Of a DNA stretch of 64,000 nt, positions 1 to 9,350 are shown piece after piece; the stretch's first letter is position 1; the number at the start of each line of letters is the position of its first letter. Origin of the DNA: Acidimicrobiia bacterium. GTDB lineage: Bacteria > Actinomycetota > Acidimicrobiia > IMCC26256 > JAOSJM01. Where the stretch lies: contig JAOSJM010000001.1 of the NCBI GenBank assembly GCA_027494165.1, forward strand, positions 124,001 through 188,000, given 5' to 3'. A program made the translations under genes and the position numbers. The notes below the pieces were generated by a model. It made no database searches, was not told the DNA's origin, and saw only the letters and a list, made by a program, of their open reading frames with translations.

Positions 1-1
1 C

Positions 2-244
2 GAGCAGGGTGACGTGCTGGTCCGCGACGCCGCCCTGCCGGTGGACCTCGCCATCGGCGACGTCGTCGCGACCCCGGCCACCGGCGCGTACGGCTACGCG
101 ATGGCGTCGAACTACAACAAGGTGCCCCGCCCGGCGGTCGTGTTCGTGCGCGACGGCGTGGCCCGGGTCGTGGTCCGGCGCGAGACCCTGGACGACCTCC
201 TCCGGCTCGACCGGCTCGACGAGCCCGGGGAGCGCGAGGCATGA
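2..244 (+). CDS. lysA: Diaminopimelate decarboxylase, C-terminal end (partial)
   Basis: Last 80 residues of a PLP-dependent diaminopimelate decarboxylase, which makes L-lysine from meso-diaminopimelate; the start lies outside the window. The visible part has the GDVVATPATGAYGYAMASNY segment, which closes the active site in fold-III decarboxylases, followed by the family's usual short tail. It stands upstream of hom and thrC in the same direction, the aspartate-pathway grouping common in actinobacteria. Family assignment rests on this short but characteristic segment. Confidence 0.85.
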   Translation, partial: EQGDVLVRDAALPVDLAIGDVVATPATGAYGYAMASNYNKVPRPAVVFVRDGVARVVVRRETLDDLLRLDRLDEPGEREA

Positions 245-282
245 GCTCCGGAATCGGCTCGCCCGTCCGCGCCCCGTGCCGC

Positions 283-288
283 CAGACT
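283..288 (+). promoter_or_regulatory. Possible -10 element for hom
   Basis: CAGACT ends 8 bases before the hom ATG at 297, the same spacing as the TAnnnT hexamers listed elsewhere here. The first base deviates from TAnnnT, and no -35 or Shine-Dalgarno is evident. Weak prediction. Confidence 0.3.
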
Positions 289-296
289 GTCCGGTC

Positions 297-1594
297 ATGA
301 CCCCTGGGTGCGAGGTGGTGAAGGTCGGGCTCCTCGGCTGCGGGCACGTGGGAGCGGCCCTCGTGCGTCTCGTCGACCGCAACGCGGAGGCGATCCGGGC
401 CCGGGCCGGCGTCGGCGTGGAGATCACGCGGGTGGCCGTCCGCAACCTGGCGCTCGAGCGCGACGTGCCCCTCCCCGCGAGCTGCTTCACCCACGATGCC
501 GCGGGTGTCGTCGCCGATCCCGAGGTCGACGTCGTGGTCGAGGTGATCGGGGGATCGAGCCCGCCCGCAGCCTGATCACCGCGGCCCTCGCGGCCGCCAA
601 GCCGGTCGTCACGGCGAACAAGGAGCTCCTCGCCAACGTCGGCACCGAGCTCTTCGCCGCCGCCGAGGCGTCCGGCGTCGACCTCCTCTTCGAGGCCGCG
701 GTGGGCGGGGGGATCCCGGTGATCCGCCCGCTGCGCGAATCGCTGGCCGGCGACCGCATCCGGCGGATCACGGGGATCGTGAACGGCACGACGAACTACA
801 TCCTCACCCGGATGACCGAGGAGGGGTCCACGGTCCAGGACGCGCTCGCCGAGGCCCAGACGCTCGGCTACGCCGAACGCGACCCGACCGCCGACGTCGA
901 GGGCTACGACGCGGCGGCGAAGGCCGCCATCCTGGCCTCGATCGCGTTCGGTGCCCGGGTCGTGGCGGGGGACGTGTACCGCGAGGGGATCGCCGAGGTC
1001 ACCGCGAACGACATCAGCTCGGCTCGTGACCTCGGCTACGTCGTCAAACTCCTGGCGATCGCCGAGGAGGTCGAGGGGGACGTGGCCGTCCGCGTCCATC
1101 CGGCCATGGTCCCGAACCGCCACCCGCTCGCCGCGGTGCGCGAGTCGTTCAACGCGGTGTTCATCGAGGGCGAGGCGGTCGGCGAGCTCATGCTCTACGG
1201 GCGGGGAGCAGGCGGCGACCCGACCGCGTCGGCTGTGCTCGGGGACCTCATCGACGCGGCGAAGAACCTCGCCTCGGGGGGCCGGGGCGCGACGATCGGA
1301 TTGCTCGCCCGCCGCCCGATCCGTCCCATCGACGAGGTCGAGTCGCAGTTCTACCTGCTCATGGAGGCCATGGACCGGCCGGGGGTCCTGGCCCAGATCG
1401 CGTCGTGCTTCGGTCGCCACGGCGTCTCGATCAAGTCGATGCAGCAGGTGGGCCTGGGAGCCGACGCGCGGCTCATCTTCGTCACCCACCGGGCCCGCGA
1501 AGCGGACCTGCGCGCCACGGTGCACGAGGTGCGCGAGCTCGAGGTCGTGGCCCGGGTCGGGTCGGTGCTGCGGGTCGTCGGGGAGGACGAGTGA
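297..1594 (+). CDS. hom: Homoserine dehydrogenase (frame broken by a 1-base deletion)
   Basis: NAD(P)-dependent reduction of aspartate semialdehyde to homoserine, the branch point to threonine and methionine. The N-terminal Rossmann motif [13 protein letters not shown] is near residue 12. The catalytic domain carries [11 protein letters not shown] and the family signature [16 protein letters not shown]-terminal ACT domain ([16 protein letters not shown]) suggests threonine feedback. The first ~85 residues are in one frame and the rest in another: the G5 run at 549-553 needs one more G to read [13 protein letters not shown]. Corrected length is about 432 residues, normal for the family. Start ATG 297 sits just before the first beta strand. 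The stop overlaps thrC by 4 bases. The break is more likely a sequence error than a real mutation. Confidence 0.9.
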
Positions 1595-2661
1595 GCGCCA
1601 GGGGTTCCGACCGGCCCTGGCCGGGGGTGATCGAGGCCTACCGGGAGCGGCTGCCGGTCGGCGACCGCACCCCGGTCGTGACCCTGCTGGAGGGCGGGAC
1701 GCCGCTCCTCGAGGCACCGCGGCTGTCGGACCGGATCGGTGCCCGCGTGCTGCTCAAGGTCGAGGGCGCCAACCCCACCGGCTCGTTCAAGGACCGGGGC
1801 ATGACCCTGGCGATCTCGAAGGCGGTCGAGGAGGGGGCCAAGGCGGTGATCTGCGCCTCCACCGGCAACACCTCCGCGTCGGCGGCCGCCTACGCGGCCC
1901 GGGCCGGGCTGCTCGCCGCGGTGCTGATCCCCGAGGGCCAGGTCGCGATGGGCAAGCTGGCCCAGGCCCTCATCCACGGGGCCAAGGTCGTGGCGGTCCG
2001 GGCCAACTTCGACGTGGCGCTCGACATCGTGCGCGAGCTGGCGGAGGCGGGTGAGGTGACGGTCGTGAACTCCGTCAACCCGTACCGGATCGAGGGGCAG
2101 AAGACGGCCGCGTTCGAGATCGTCGACGTCCTCGGCGACGCCCCCGACGTCCACTGCATCCCGGTCGGCAACGCCGGCAACATCACCGCGTACTGGAAGG
2201 GCTACCGCGAGGACGCCGAGACCGGCCGGGCGTCCCGCCGGCCCCGGATGCTGGGATGGCAGGCCGCCGGGGCCGCGCCGCTCGTGACCGGCGAGCCGGT
2301 CGCCCACCCCGAGACGATCGCGACGGCCATCCGGATCGGCAACCCGGCCTCGTGGGCGGGGGCCGTCGCCGCTCGCGACGAGTCGGGGGGCCACATCGGC
2401 GCGGTGACCGACGCCGAGATCCTCGCCGCGTACCGGATGCTCGCCGCCTCCGAGGGGTGCTTCGTCGAGCCCGCCTCGGCCGCCTCGGTCGCGGGCCTCC
2501 TCAGGGCCGCCGAGGGTGGCCTCGTCGCCGCCGGCGAGACGGTCGTCTGCACGGTGACCGGGCACGGCCTCAAGGACCCGCAGCGGGCCGTCGCCGAGGT
2601 CGAGGTGGGCCCCTCCGTCGAGGGGACGGCCGCGTCGGTGGCCGCCGAGCTGGGGCTCTGA
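1591..2661 (+). CDS. thrC: Threonine synthase
   Basis: PLP enzyme that converts O-phosphohomoserine to threonine, in a 356-residue form typical of actinobacteria. The Schiff-base lysine is K67 in [11 protein letters not shown], followed by the [17 protein letters not shown] phosphate-binding region and the [13 protein letters not shown] motif. GTG 1591 overlaps the hom stop in GTGA, so the two genes should be translationally coupled. No homoserine kinase gene (thrB) follows within the window, so it must lie elsewhere. Confidence 0.95.
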   Translation: MSARGSDRPWPGVIEAYRERLPVGDRTPVVTLLEGGTPLLEAPRLSDRIGARVLLKVEGANPTGSFKDRGMTLAISKAVEEGAKAVICASTGNTSASAAAYAARAGLLAAVLIPEGQVAMGKLAQALIHGAKVVAVRANFDVALDIVRELAEAGEVTVVNSVNPYRIEGQKTAAFEIVDVLGDAPDVHCIPVGNAGNITAYWKGYREDAETGRASRRPRMLGWQAAGAAPLVTGEPVAHPETIATAIRIGNPASWAGAVAARDESGGHIGAVTDAEILAAYRMLAASEGCFVEPASAASVAGLLRAAEGGLVAAGETVVCTVTGHGLKDPQRAVAEVEVGPSVEGTAASVAAELGL

Positions 2662-2907
2662 GGCCGGCGCACCGACGCGTGCCGCACCGGACCTCCCGTC
2701 TTCTACCATCGGGCGGCCCGGCGCCGCGAACCGATTGGTCACGCTCCGTGGTAGGCTCTCGCGTCCTGGGGACGGGGCGGGCCTGTCGCCGGAGCCTTCC
2801 AGGCGGTGGCGAACGCCCGGCCAACGCGATCCCGGAGCACATCCGGGGCCGTGCACCGAGGTCGAGATCCGAGGCCGCAGTTGGCGGGAGACGAGGAACG
2901 GGCGGAC
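2662..2907 (+). other. Intergenic leader before the polysaccharide locus
   Basis: 246 bases with no convincing gene. Two -10-like hexamers are present, TACCAT at 2704-2709 and TAGGCT at 2752-2757, with no good -35. If TAGGCT is used, the rfbF transcript has a leader of about 150 bases. Probable promoter region for the genes from 2908 onward. Confidence 0.4.
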
Positions 2908-3675
2908 ATGCGAGTGGCGATCCTCGCCGGAGGCCTGGGCACCCGCCTGGCCGAGGAGACCGAGACCATCCCGAAGCCCATGGTCACGATCGGTGGTAAG
3001 CCGATCCTCTGGCACATCATGAAGACCTACGCCAACGCGGGCTTCCAGGACTTCGTCGTCGCGCTCGGCTACAAGGGTGAGGTCATCAAGCGGTACATGG
3101 TCGAGTACTGCTCGCTGGCCAGCGACATCAAGGTCACGTTGAGCGACGGGACGGTCGAGCTCCACGACGGGGAGCGCGACGACTGGACCGTGGAGCTCAT
3201 CGACACGGGGCTCATGACCGCCACCGGCGGGCGCATCAAGCGCCTGGCCCCGTACCTCGACGACGGGACCTTCATGCTCACCTGGGGCGACGGCGTCTCC
3301 GACCTCGACCCCGACGACCTCCTCGCCTTCCACCGCTCCCACGGCAAGCTCTGCACGCTCACCGCGGTGCGCCCTCCGGCCCGCTTCGGCCACCTGACGC
3401 TCGACGGGGAGCGCATCGTCGAGTTCTCGGAGAAGCCCCAGACCGGCGAGGGCTGGATCAACGGCGCGTTCTTCGTGTGCGAGCCCGAGATCTTCGACTA
3501 CATCGAGGGTGACGACACCCAGTTCGAGCACGCCCCGCTGGAGACCCTGGCCAAGGACGGCCAGCTCATGGCGTACCGCTACGACGGGTTCTGGCAGTGC
3601 ATGGACACGCTGCGGGACCGCAAGCTGCTCGAGAAGCTCTGGGAGACGGGCCAGGCGCCCTGGAAGGTGTGGTGA
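2908..3675 (+). CDS. rfbF: Glucose-1-phosphate cytidylyltransferase
   Basis: Makes CDP-glucose from CTP and glucose-1-phosphate, the entry point to CDP-deoxy and CDP-branched sugars. 255 residues, the usual length. The nucleotidyltransferase signature [13 protein letters not shown] begins at residue 6, followed by [18 protein letters not shown]; the later [11 protein letters not shown] carries the metal-binding aspartate, and [11 protein letters not shown] is typical of RfbF. ATG 2908 was chosen because the signature begins a few residues later and purine-rich GAGGAAC lies upstream. It heads a run of overlapping genes (epimerase, two C-methyltransferases, glycosyltransferase). No CDP-glucose 4,6-dehydratase (rfbG) is in the window. 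Confidence 0.92.
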   Translation: MRVAILAGGLGTRLAEETETIPKPMVTIGGKPILWHIMKTYANAGFQDFVVALGYKGEVIKRYMVEYCSLASDIKVTLSDGTVELHDGERDDWTVELIDTGLMTATGGRIKRLAPYLDDGTFMLTWGDGVSDLDPDDLLAFHRSHGKLCTLTAVRPPARFGHLTLDGERIVEFSEKPQTGEGWINGAFFVCEPEIFDYIEGDDTQFEHAPLETLAKDGQLMAYRYDGFWQCMDTLRDRKLLEKLWETGQAPWKVW

Positions 3676-3679
3676 CCGC

Positions 3680-4738
3680 GTGAAGGTGCTCGTGTCCGGG
3701 CACGACGGCTACATCGGGGTCCGTCTCGTACCCCTCCTGCAGGCCGCGGGCCACGACGTCACCGGCCTGGACTCGGGGCTGTTCTCCGACTGCACCTTCG
3801 GCGACCCCCAACCGGAGGTGCCGACGCTCCGGCTCGACGTCCGCGACGTGGACGCCCGGGACCTGCGGGGCTTCGACGCGGTGTTGCACCTGGCCGGGCT
3901 CTCGAACGACCCCCTCGGCGACCTCGAGCCGGAGGTCACCTACGACGTCAACCACCGGGGGACGGTCCACCTGGCCCGGCAGGCCCGGGCGGCTGGGGTC
4001 TCGCGGTTCCTCTTCTCGTCCTCGTGCAGCCTCTACGGGCGCCACGGCGACGACCTGCTCGACGAGCACGCCGCGTTCCACCCCGTCACGCCCTACGGCC
4101 GCTCCAAGGTGCTGGCCGAGCAGGACCTCCTCGAGCTCGCCGGCGACGACTTCAGCCCCACCTTCCTCCGCAACGCCACCGCCTACGGCGTCTCGTCCCG
4201 CCTTCGCGGCGACCTGGTGGTCAACAACCTGGTCGCCTACGCCTTCACCACCGGCGAGGTGCTCATGAAGAGCGACGGGACGCCGTGGCGACCCCTCGTC
4301 CACATCGAGGACATCGCCCGGGCCTTCCTCGCGGCGCTCGACGCGCCGCGGGAGCTGGTGCACGGCGAGGCGTTCAACGTCGGGTCGACGGCGGAGAACT
4401 ACCAGATCCGCGACGTCGCGGCCATCATCGAGGAGCTGGTACCGGGCAGCGCCGTGCGGTTCGCGGAGGGCGCCGGCCCCGACCCGCGCAACTACCGGGT
4501 GAGCTGTGACAAGCTGGCCCGGACGCTCGGCTTCCGGAACACCTGGACCGTCCGCCGGGGCGTCGAGGAGCTGCTCGGCGCGTACCGGCGGGTCGGGCTC
4601 ACGCGTGAGATGCTCGAGGGCTCCACGCTGATGCGGATCCAGCACGTCCGGGAGCTGCTGGCTGCCGGGCGGCTCGGCGCCGACCTCCGCTGGCTCGCCG
4701 GTGTCCCGAGCGGCGGCGGGCTCGACCCCCGTGCCTGA
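3680..4738 (+). CDS. NAD-dependent sugar epimerase/dehydratase (extended SDR)
   Basis: 352-residue extended short-chain dehydrogenase acting on a nucleotide sugar. The NAD-binding glycine motif is [11 protein letters not shown] at the N-terminus and the catalytic Y-x3-K is in [21 protein letters not shown] is typical of the substrate half. GTG 3680 lies 4 bases after the rfbF stop. The order cytidylyltransferase - SDR - C-methyltransferase is a recurrent cassette for C-methyl-branched hexoses, so a CDP-sugar substrate is likely but inferred. It could serve as 4,6-dehydratase or epimerase; sequence alone does not decide. Confidence 0.85.
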   Translation: MKVLVSGHDGYIGVRLVPLLQAAGHDVTGLDSGLFSDCTFGDPQPEVPTLRLDVRDVDARDLRGFDAVLHLAGLSNDPLGDLEPEVTYDVNHRGTVHLARQARAAGVSRFLFSSSCSLYGRHGDDLLDEHAAFHPVTPYGRSKVLAEQDLLELAGDDFSPTFLRNATAYGVSSRLRGDLVVNNLVAYAFTTGEVLMKSDGTPWRPLVHIEDIARAFLAALDAPRELVHGEAFNVGSTAENYQIRDVAAIIEELVPGSAVRFAEGAGPDPRNYRVSCDKLARTLGFRNTWTVRRGVEELLGAYRRVGLTREMLEGSTLMRIQHVRELLAAGRLGADLRWLAGVPSGGGLDPRA

Positions 4739-5954
4739 CGCATGCCGGTCCTGTGGGGCCGGCCCGCTCCAGGTCTTCCTCGACCTCGGCACGACCCCGC
4801 TCGCCGATGCCTTCGTGTCGCCCGAGCGCGTCCACGAGCCCGAGCCCGCGTTCCCGCTCGAGGTCGCGTTCTGCGGCGCCTGCTCCCTCGTCCAGATCCT
4901 CCACGAGGTCCCGCCCGAGCAGCTCTTCGTCGACAACTACCTCTACTTCTCCTCGTTCTCCGACCACCTGCTGGGCCACTCCCGCGACCACGCGCTCGGG
5001 CTCGTCGAGTCCCGGGGCCTGGGCCCCGAGAGCCTCGTCGTCGAGTTGGCGAGCAACGACGGGTACCTCCTGCGGAACTTCGTCGAGCGGGGCATCCCCG
5101 TGTTGGGGATCGACCCGGCTCCCGAGCCGGCCGCGGCGGCCGAGGCGGCCGGCGTGCCGACCCTGAGGGAGTTCTTCGGTGACGATCTGGCCCGGGAGCT
5201 GCGGTCCCGGGGCACGGTCGCCGACGTGATCGTGGCCAACAACGTGATGGCCCACGTCCCCGACCTCAACGGCTTCGTGGAGGGGATGGCGATCCTGCTC
5301 GCCGACGACGGGGTCGTCACCGTGGAGAACCCCTACGTGCGCGACCTCGTCGACCACGGCGAGTTCGACACCATCTACCACGAGCACCACTGCTACTACT
5401 CGTGCACCGCGGTCGACGCGCTCGTGCGTCGCCACGGCATGTTCCTCAACGACGTCGAGTACTTCCCCGAGCTCCACGGGGGCACGCTGCGGTGGTGGGT
5501 CGGCAAGCACGAGGACGTCTCCGACACCGCCCGTGCCTACCTCGAGGCGGAGCGGTCCACCGGGGTCACGTCCTTCGGCTACTACCACGATTTCGCCGAC
5601 CGCGTGGCGCGCATCAAGGCCGAGCTCCTCGACCTGCTCCGGGGGCTCAGGGCGCGGGGGAACCGGATCGCCGCCTACGGCGCCGCGGCCAAGGGCAGCA
5701 CGCTGCTCAACTACGTGGGCATCGGCACCGACCTCCTCGACTTCGTCGTCGACCGCAACGTGCACAAGCAGGGTCTCCTCATGCCCGGGGTGCACGTCCC
5801 CATCCGTGACCCGGCCGCCCTGCTCGAGGAGCAGCCCGACCACGTGCTCCTCCTCGCCTGGAACTTCAAGGACGAGATCGTTCGCCAGCAGGCGGAGTAC
5901 CTGGCCCGGGGAGGGCGCTTCATCGTCCCGGTCCCGGTCCCGGCCGTGCTGTGA
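4731..5954 (+). CDS. Sugar C-methyltransferase, class I SAM-dependent
   Basis: 407-residue three-part enzyme of the NDP-4-keto-hexose C-methyltransferase family (TylC3/NovU-like). The N-terminal zinc-binding region has CRSCG and CGACSL. The SAM-binding Rossmann domain has [14 protein letters not shown]. The C-terminal methyltransferase-associated domain has [19 protein letters not shown] and [13 protein letters not shown]. It should transfer methyl to C-3 or C-5 of a keto sugar made by the preceding genes. GTG 4731 (VPDACRSCG) overlaps the upstream stop by 8 bases; an earlier in-frame ATG at 4701 would give a larger overlap and is less likely. Confidence 0.88.
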   Translation: MPDACRSCGAGPLQVFLDLGTTPLADAFVSPERVHEPEPAFPLEVAFCGACSLVQILHEVPPEQLFVDNYLYFSSFSDHLLGHSRDHALGLVESRGLGPESLVVELASNDGYLLRNFVERGIPVLGIDPAPEPAAAAEAAGVPTLREFFGDDLARELRSRGTVADVIVANNVMAHVPDLNGFVEGMAILLADDGVVTVENPYVRDLVDHGEFDTIYHEHHCYYSCTAVDALVRRHGMFLNDVEYFPELHGGTLRWWVGKHEDVSDTARAYLEAERSTGVTSFGYYHDFADRVARIKAELLDLLRGLRARGNRIAAYGAAAKGSTLLNYVGIGTDLLDFVVDRNVHKQGLLMPGVHVPIRDPAALLEEQPDHVLLLAWNFKDEIVRQQAEYLARGGRFIVPVPVPAVL

Positions 5955-7150
5955 GCTCGACGATCCCCACCGTCGACACCTGTTCCGCGTGCGACGCCCG
6001 CGGGCTCGAGGTGTTCCACGAGCAGTCCGGGGTCCCCGCGCACAGCGTCCTCCTGCTGCCCGACCGGGACGCGGCGGTCGGCTACCCGCGCGGCGACCTC
6101 CGGCTGGCCTTCTGCCCGGCCTGCGGCTTCGTCACCAACGCCGCCTTCGACGTGTCGCTCAACGAGTACTCGCAGCGCTGCGAGGAGAGCCAGGGCTTCT
6201 CTCCCGTCTTCTCGGCGTGGCTCCGGAGGCTGGCCGCGGACCTGATCGACCGCTACGACCTGCACGGGAAGGACGTGCTGGAGATCGGGTGCGGCAAGGG
6301 CGAGTTCCTCGCCCTGGTCTGCGAGCTCGGGGGCAACCGCGGAGTCGGCATCGACCCGGCCTACGTGCCGGGCCGGCTCGAGACCGGGGCCGCCGACCGC
6401 CTCACCTTCGTGACCGAGCTCTACTCGGAGCGCTTCTCGCACCTCACCGGCGACGCGGTCTTCCACCGCCACACCCTCGAGCACGTCCAGCCCGTGGCCG
6501 AGCACGTGCGGACCATCCGTCGCTCCCTCGGCGACCGCGACGAGGTGCTGTTCTTCGTGGAGGTGCCCGACACCCTCCGGGTGCTGCGCGACGTCGCCTT
6601 CTGGGACGTCTACTACGAGCACTGCTCCTACTTCACGCCGGGCTCGCTCACCCGCCTGCTTCGCCGCGAGGGTTTCCAGCCCCTCGACCTGCGCCTCGAC
6701 TACGGCGACCAGTACGTGCTCCTCGACGCCCGCCCGTCCGCCGGTCCCACCCTGGACGGGCCGCCCCTGCCCCTCGAGGACGACCGCGACGAGACCGCCC
6801 GTCTCGTGGAGCGGTTCCGCGACGAGTACCCCCGGCGGGTCGACGAGCTGCGGGGCATGGTCGAGAGGGTCCGGAGCCGCGGCGGCCGGACGGTGATCTG
6901 GGGCGCGGGCTCGAAGGGGGTGGCCTTCCTCACCACCCTCGACCTCCGCGACGAGGTCGAGCTCGCGGTCGACGTGAACCCGTTCAAGCAGGGGATGTTC
7001 ATGGCCGGCACCGGCCAGCAGGTCGTGGCCCCCTCCGCCCTGGCCTCGTACCGGCCGGACCTGGTGGTCGCCATGAACGCGGTCTACCGGGACGAGATCG
7101 CCCGCGAGCTGGCGGCGCTGGGCGTCGACGCCGAGCTGGTGGCCCTGTGA
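5951..7150 (+). CDS. Second C-methyltransferase-family protein
   Basis: 399 residues with the same architecture as its neighbour but clearly diverged. Zinc-type cysteines CSACD and CPACG lie in the first 60 residues, motif I is LEIGCGKGEFLALV, and HRHTLEHV and EVPDTLRVL follow. The C-terminal half has TVIWGAGSKGVAFLTTL and VDVNPFKQGMFM. GTG 5951 overlaps the previous stop by 4 bases. It resembles the gene at 20517-21708 more than the one at 4731, so the two may form a separate subfamily. Role: methylation of a sugar or sugar-derived acceptor, inferred. Confidence 0.83.
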   Translation: MSSTIPTVDTCSACDARGLEVFHEQSGVPAHSVLLLPDRDAAVGYPRGDLRLAFCPACGFVTNAAFDVSLNEYSQRCEESQGFSPVFSAWLRRLAADLIDRYDLHGKDVLEIGCGKGEFLALVCELGGNRGVGIDPAYVPGRLETGAADRLTFVTELYSERFSHLTGDAVFHRHTLEHVQPVAEHVRTIRRSLGDRDEVLFFVEVPDTLRVLRDVAFWDVYYEHCSYFTPGSLTRLLRREGFQPLDLRLDYGDQYVLLDARPSAGPTLDGPPLPLEDDRDETARLVERFRDEYPRRVDELRGMVERVRSRGGRTVIWGAGSKGVAFLTTLDLRDEVELAVDVNPFKQGMFMAGTGQQVVAPSALASYRPDLVVAMNAVYRDEIARELAALGVDAELVAL

Positions 7151-8385
7151 CCGCCCCGGTGCCCTCCTCCTCCTCCGCCCTGGATCGGACCCCCCCGACG
7201 GACGGGCGGGTCCGCGTGGTCCAGATGCTCCCCGACCTCGAGACCGGTGGCGGCCAGCAGATCGCGCTGCAGATCGCCCGCAACGTCGACCCCCGCCGGT
7301 TCGACTCGCGGGTCGTGTACCTGGAGCCCGTCGAGACCATGCTCCCTGCCTTCCGGGCCGCCGGCCTGCCGACGGTCGGCATGGGGCACGAGCCCGGCCG
7401 GGGGCTGCGCACGGTTCGCCGGCTCGCCCGCTACCTGCGCGACGAGCGGATCGACCTCGTCCACGTCCACGGGCAGCTCGACCGCCGGTACGGGGAGGTG
7501 GCGGCGTTCCTCACCCGGACGCCGGTGGTGAGCCACGCCCACTCGATGTGGGTCTACCTGGGCGTCCACGTCGAGCCCGGCACGGGGCCGCTCGCTCGCG
7601 CCCGGGCCGAGGTGATGGGCCGCCTCCGGGACCTCCTGGAGCACCGCACCGTCCGCCACTACGTGGCCGACTCCGACGAGGCCGGCCGCCGCTACGCCGC
7701 GGTGGCCCGGGCCCCGGTCACGACCTACCGGCAGGGCGTGGACCTCGCCCGGTTCCCGCCGCCGGGCGACGCGGGGGCGAGCGCCCGGACGGCCGCGGTC
7801 CGTGACGGGCTCGGCCTCGACCCGAGCGTCCCCGTGCTGGTGAACGTGTCCCGCCTCGTCCCCGAGAAGGGCCAGGCCGACCTGGTCGAGGCTCTCGTCA
7901 GCGTGCGTCGCTCGTGCCCCGACGCTGTCCTCGTGCTGGTGGGGGACGGCCCCGAACGGCCCCGTCTCGAGGCGCGGGCCGCCGAGCTGGGCGTGGCCGG
8001 CTCGGTGGTCTTCACCGGCAACCGCCACGACGTGCCGGACCTCCTCGCCGCGGGCGACGTGTTCGTCTTCTCCTCGGAGTCCGAGTCGTTCGGGCTGGCG
8101 GTCCTCGAGGCCATGGCCGCCGGCCGTCCCGTGGTGTCGTACCGGCTCCCGTCGCTCGAGGAGTTCGTGATGGAGGGCGCGACCGGGGTCCTCGTCGACC
8201 ACGGGGACACGGCCTCGCTCGCCGCGGCGACCGGGGAGCTCCTCGCCGACCCGTCCCGGGCCTCGGCGATGGGCGAGGCCGGGCGTCGCGTCGTGGAGGA
8301 GCGCTTCGACGCCCGCGTCGTCCACGAGGAGCTCGGTCGCACCTACGAGCAGGTGCTGGCCGGCGTGGGCCGGGGGCGGCGGTGA
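7147..8385 (+). CDS. Glycosyltransferase, GT4-type (GT-B fold)
   Basis: 412 residues. The N-terminal acceptor domain has MLPDLETGGGQQIALQIAR, a common GT4 opening that binds the donor phosphate. The C-terminal donor domain has the LVNVSRLVPEKGQADLVEAL linker and the E-x7-E motif in SESESFGLAVLEAMAAG. Retaining transfer of a nucleotide-activated sugar to a lipid-linked intermediate at the cytoplasmic membrane is expected. GTG 7147 overlaps the previous stop in GTGA. Donor and acceptor cannot be read from the sequence. Confidence 0.88.
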   Translation: MTAPVPSSSSALDRTPPTDGRVRVVQMLPDLETGGGQQIALQIARNVDPRRFDSRVVYLEPVETMLPAFRAAGLPTVGMGHEPGRGLRTVRRLARYLRDERIDLVHVHGQLDRRYGEVAAFLTRTPVVSHAHSMWVYLGVHVEPGTGPLARARAEVMGRLRDLLEHRTVRHYVADSDEAGRRYAAVARAPVTTYRQGVDLARFPPPGDAGASARTAAVRDGLGLDPSVPVLVNVSRLVPEKGQADLVEALVSVRRSCPDAVLVLVGDGPERPRLEARAAELGVAGSVVFTGNRHDVPDLLAAGDVFVFSSESESFGLAVLEAMAAGRPVVSYRLPSLEEFVMEGATGVLVDHGDTASLAAATGELLADPSRASAMGEAGRRVVEERFDARVVHEELGRTYEQVLAGVGRGRR

Positions 8386-9350
8386 CCGGCGACCGGGTCC
8401 TGGTCACCGGGGGCGCAGGGTTCCTCGGCTCGCACCTCGTCGACCGGCTCTGCGACGCCGGGAACGACGTCACGGTGCTCGACGACCTCTCCACCGGGGA
8501 CGAGGCCCGGCTCGCGCTGCGCCGGGGCGGGATCCGGTTCGTCGAGGGCTCGGTCCTCGACGCGGCCCTGGTCGGAGCCGAGGTGGCGCGGGCCGACCTC
8601 GTCTACCACCTGGCCGCCGCGGTCGGGGTCCGCAACGTCGTCGACCGTCCGCTGACCTCGCTGCTCACGAACGCCCGGGGGACCGAGCACGTCCTGGCGG
8701 CCTGCTTCGAGCACGGTGCCAAGGTGCTCCTGGCCTCCACGTCGGAGATCTACGGGAAGACCACGAAGCTGCCCATGGCCGAGGACGACGACCGGGTCCT
8801 GGGCTCCACCCGGATCCACCGCTGGGGTTACTCGACGACCAAGGCCTTCGACGAGCACCTCGCCTTCGCCTACGCGGACCAGGGGCTGCCGGTCGTGGTC
8901 GTCCGCTACTTCAACTCGTACGGGCCCCGGCTCGCCCCCGGGGGCTACGGCTCGGTGGTGGCCAACTTCCTCCGGCAGGCCACCTCGGGCGAGCCGCTCA
9001 CCGTCCACGGCGACGGCGAGCAGACCCGTTGCTTCACCTACGTCGACGACACCGTGCGTGGCACGCAGCTCGCCGCGACGACGCCGGCCGCCGAGGGCTC
9101 GGTCCTCAACCTGGGCTCCACCCGCGAGACGACGGTGCTCGAGCTGGCCGAGCTGGTGCGGTCGCACTTCCCCGGGGTGGAGATCGTGCACGTTCCGCAC
9201 GAGGAGTACTACGGGAGCAGCTACGAGGACACCCGGCGCCGGGTTCCGGACGTCACCCGGGCCCGTGACGTGCTGGGCTGGGAACCGGCCGTGGACCTGC
9301 CGGAGGGGCTGGCCCGGACGGTCGAGTGGTGGAGGGGTGCGCATGCCTGA
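8382..9350 (+). CDS. NAD-dependent nucleotide-sugar epimerase (GalE/WbpP-like SDR)
   Basis: 322 residues. TGGAGFLGSHLVDRL binds NAD, HLAAAVGVRNVVDRP is the strand-4 region, the catalytic tyrosine and lysine are in WGYSTTK, and RYFNSYGPRL and FTYVDD are family landmarks. Likely interconverts UDP-hexoses or UDP-hexuronates. It lies directly before a nucleotide-sugar 6-dehydrogenase, so UDP-glucuronate or UDP-N-acetylhexosaminuronate epimerisation is plausible. GTG 8382 overlaps the previous stop by 4 bases. Confidence 0.88.
   Translation: MTGDRVLVTGGAGFLGSHLVDRLCDAGNDVTVLDDLSTGDEARLALRRGGIRFVEGSVLDAALVGAEVARADLVYHLAAAVGVRNVVDRPLTSLLTNARGTEHVLAACFEHGAKVLLASTSEIYGKTTKLPMAEDDDRVLGSTRIHRWGYSTTKAFDEHLAFAYADQGLPVVVVRYFNSYGPRLAPGGYGSVVANFLRQATSGEPLTVHGDGEQTRCFTYVDDTVRGTQLAATTPAAEGSVLNLGSTRETTVLELAELVRSHFPGVEIVHVPHEEYYGSSYEDTRRRVPDVTRARDVLGWEPAVDLPEGLARTVEWWRGAHA

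Noticed and set aside
1351..3531. Long minus-strand open frame over hom/thrC/rfbF
   Set aside because: It is antisense to three well-supported genes, is Arg/Gly/Glu-rich low-complexity text, and has no family motif; a high-GC shadow.
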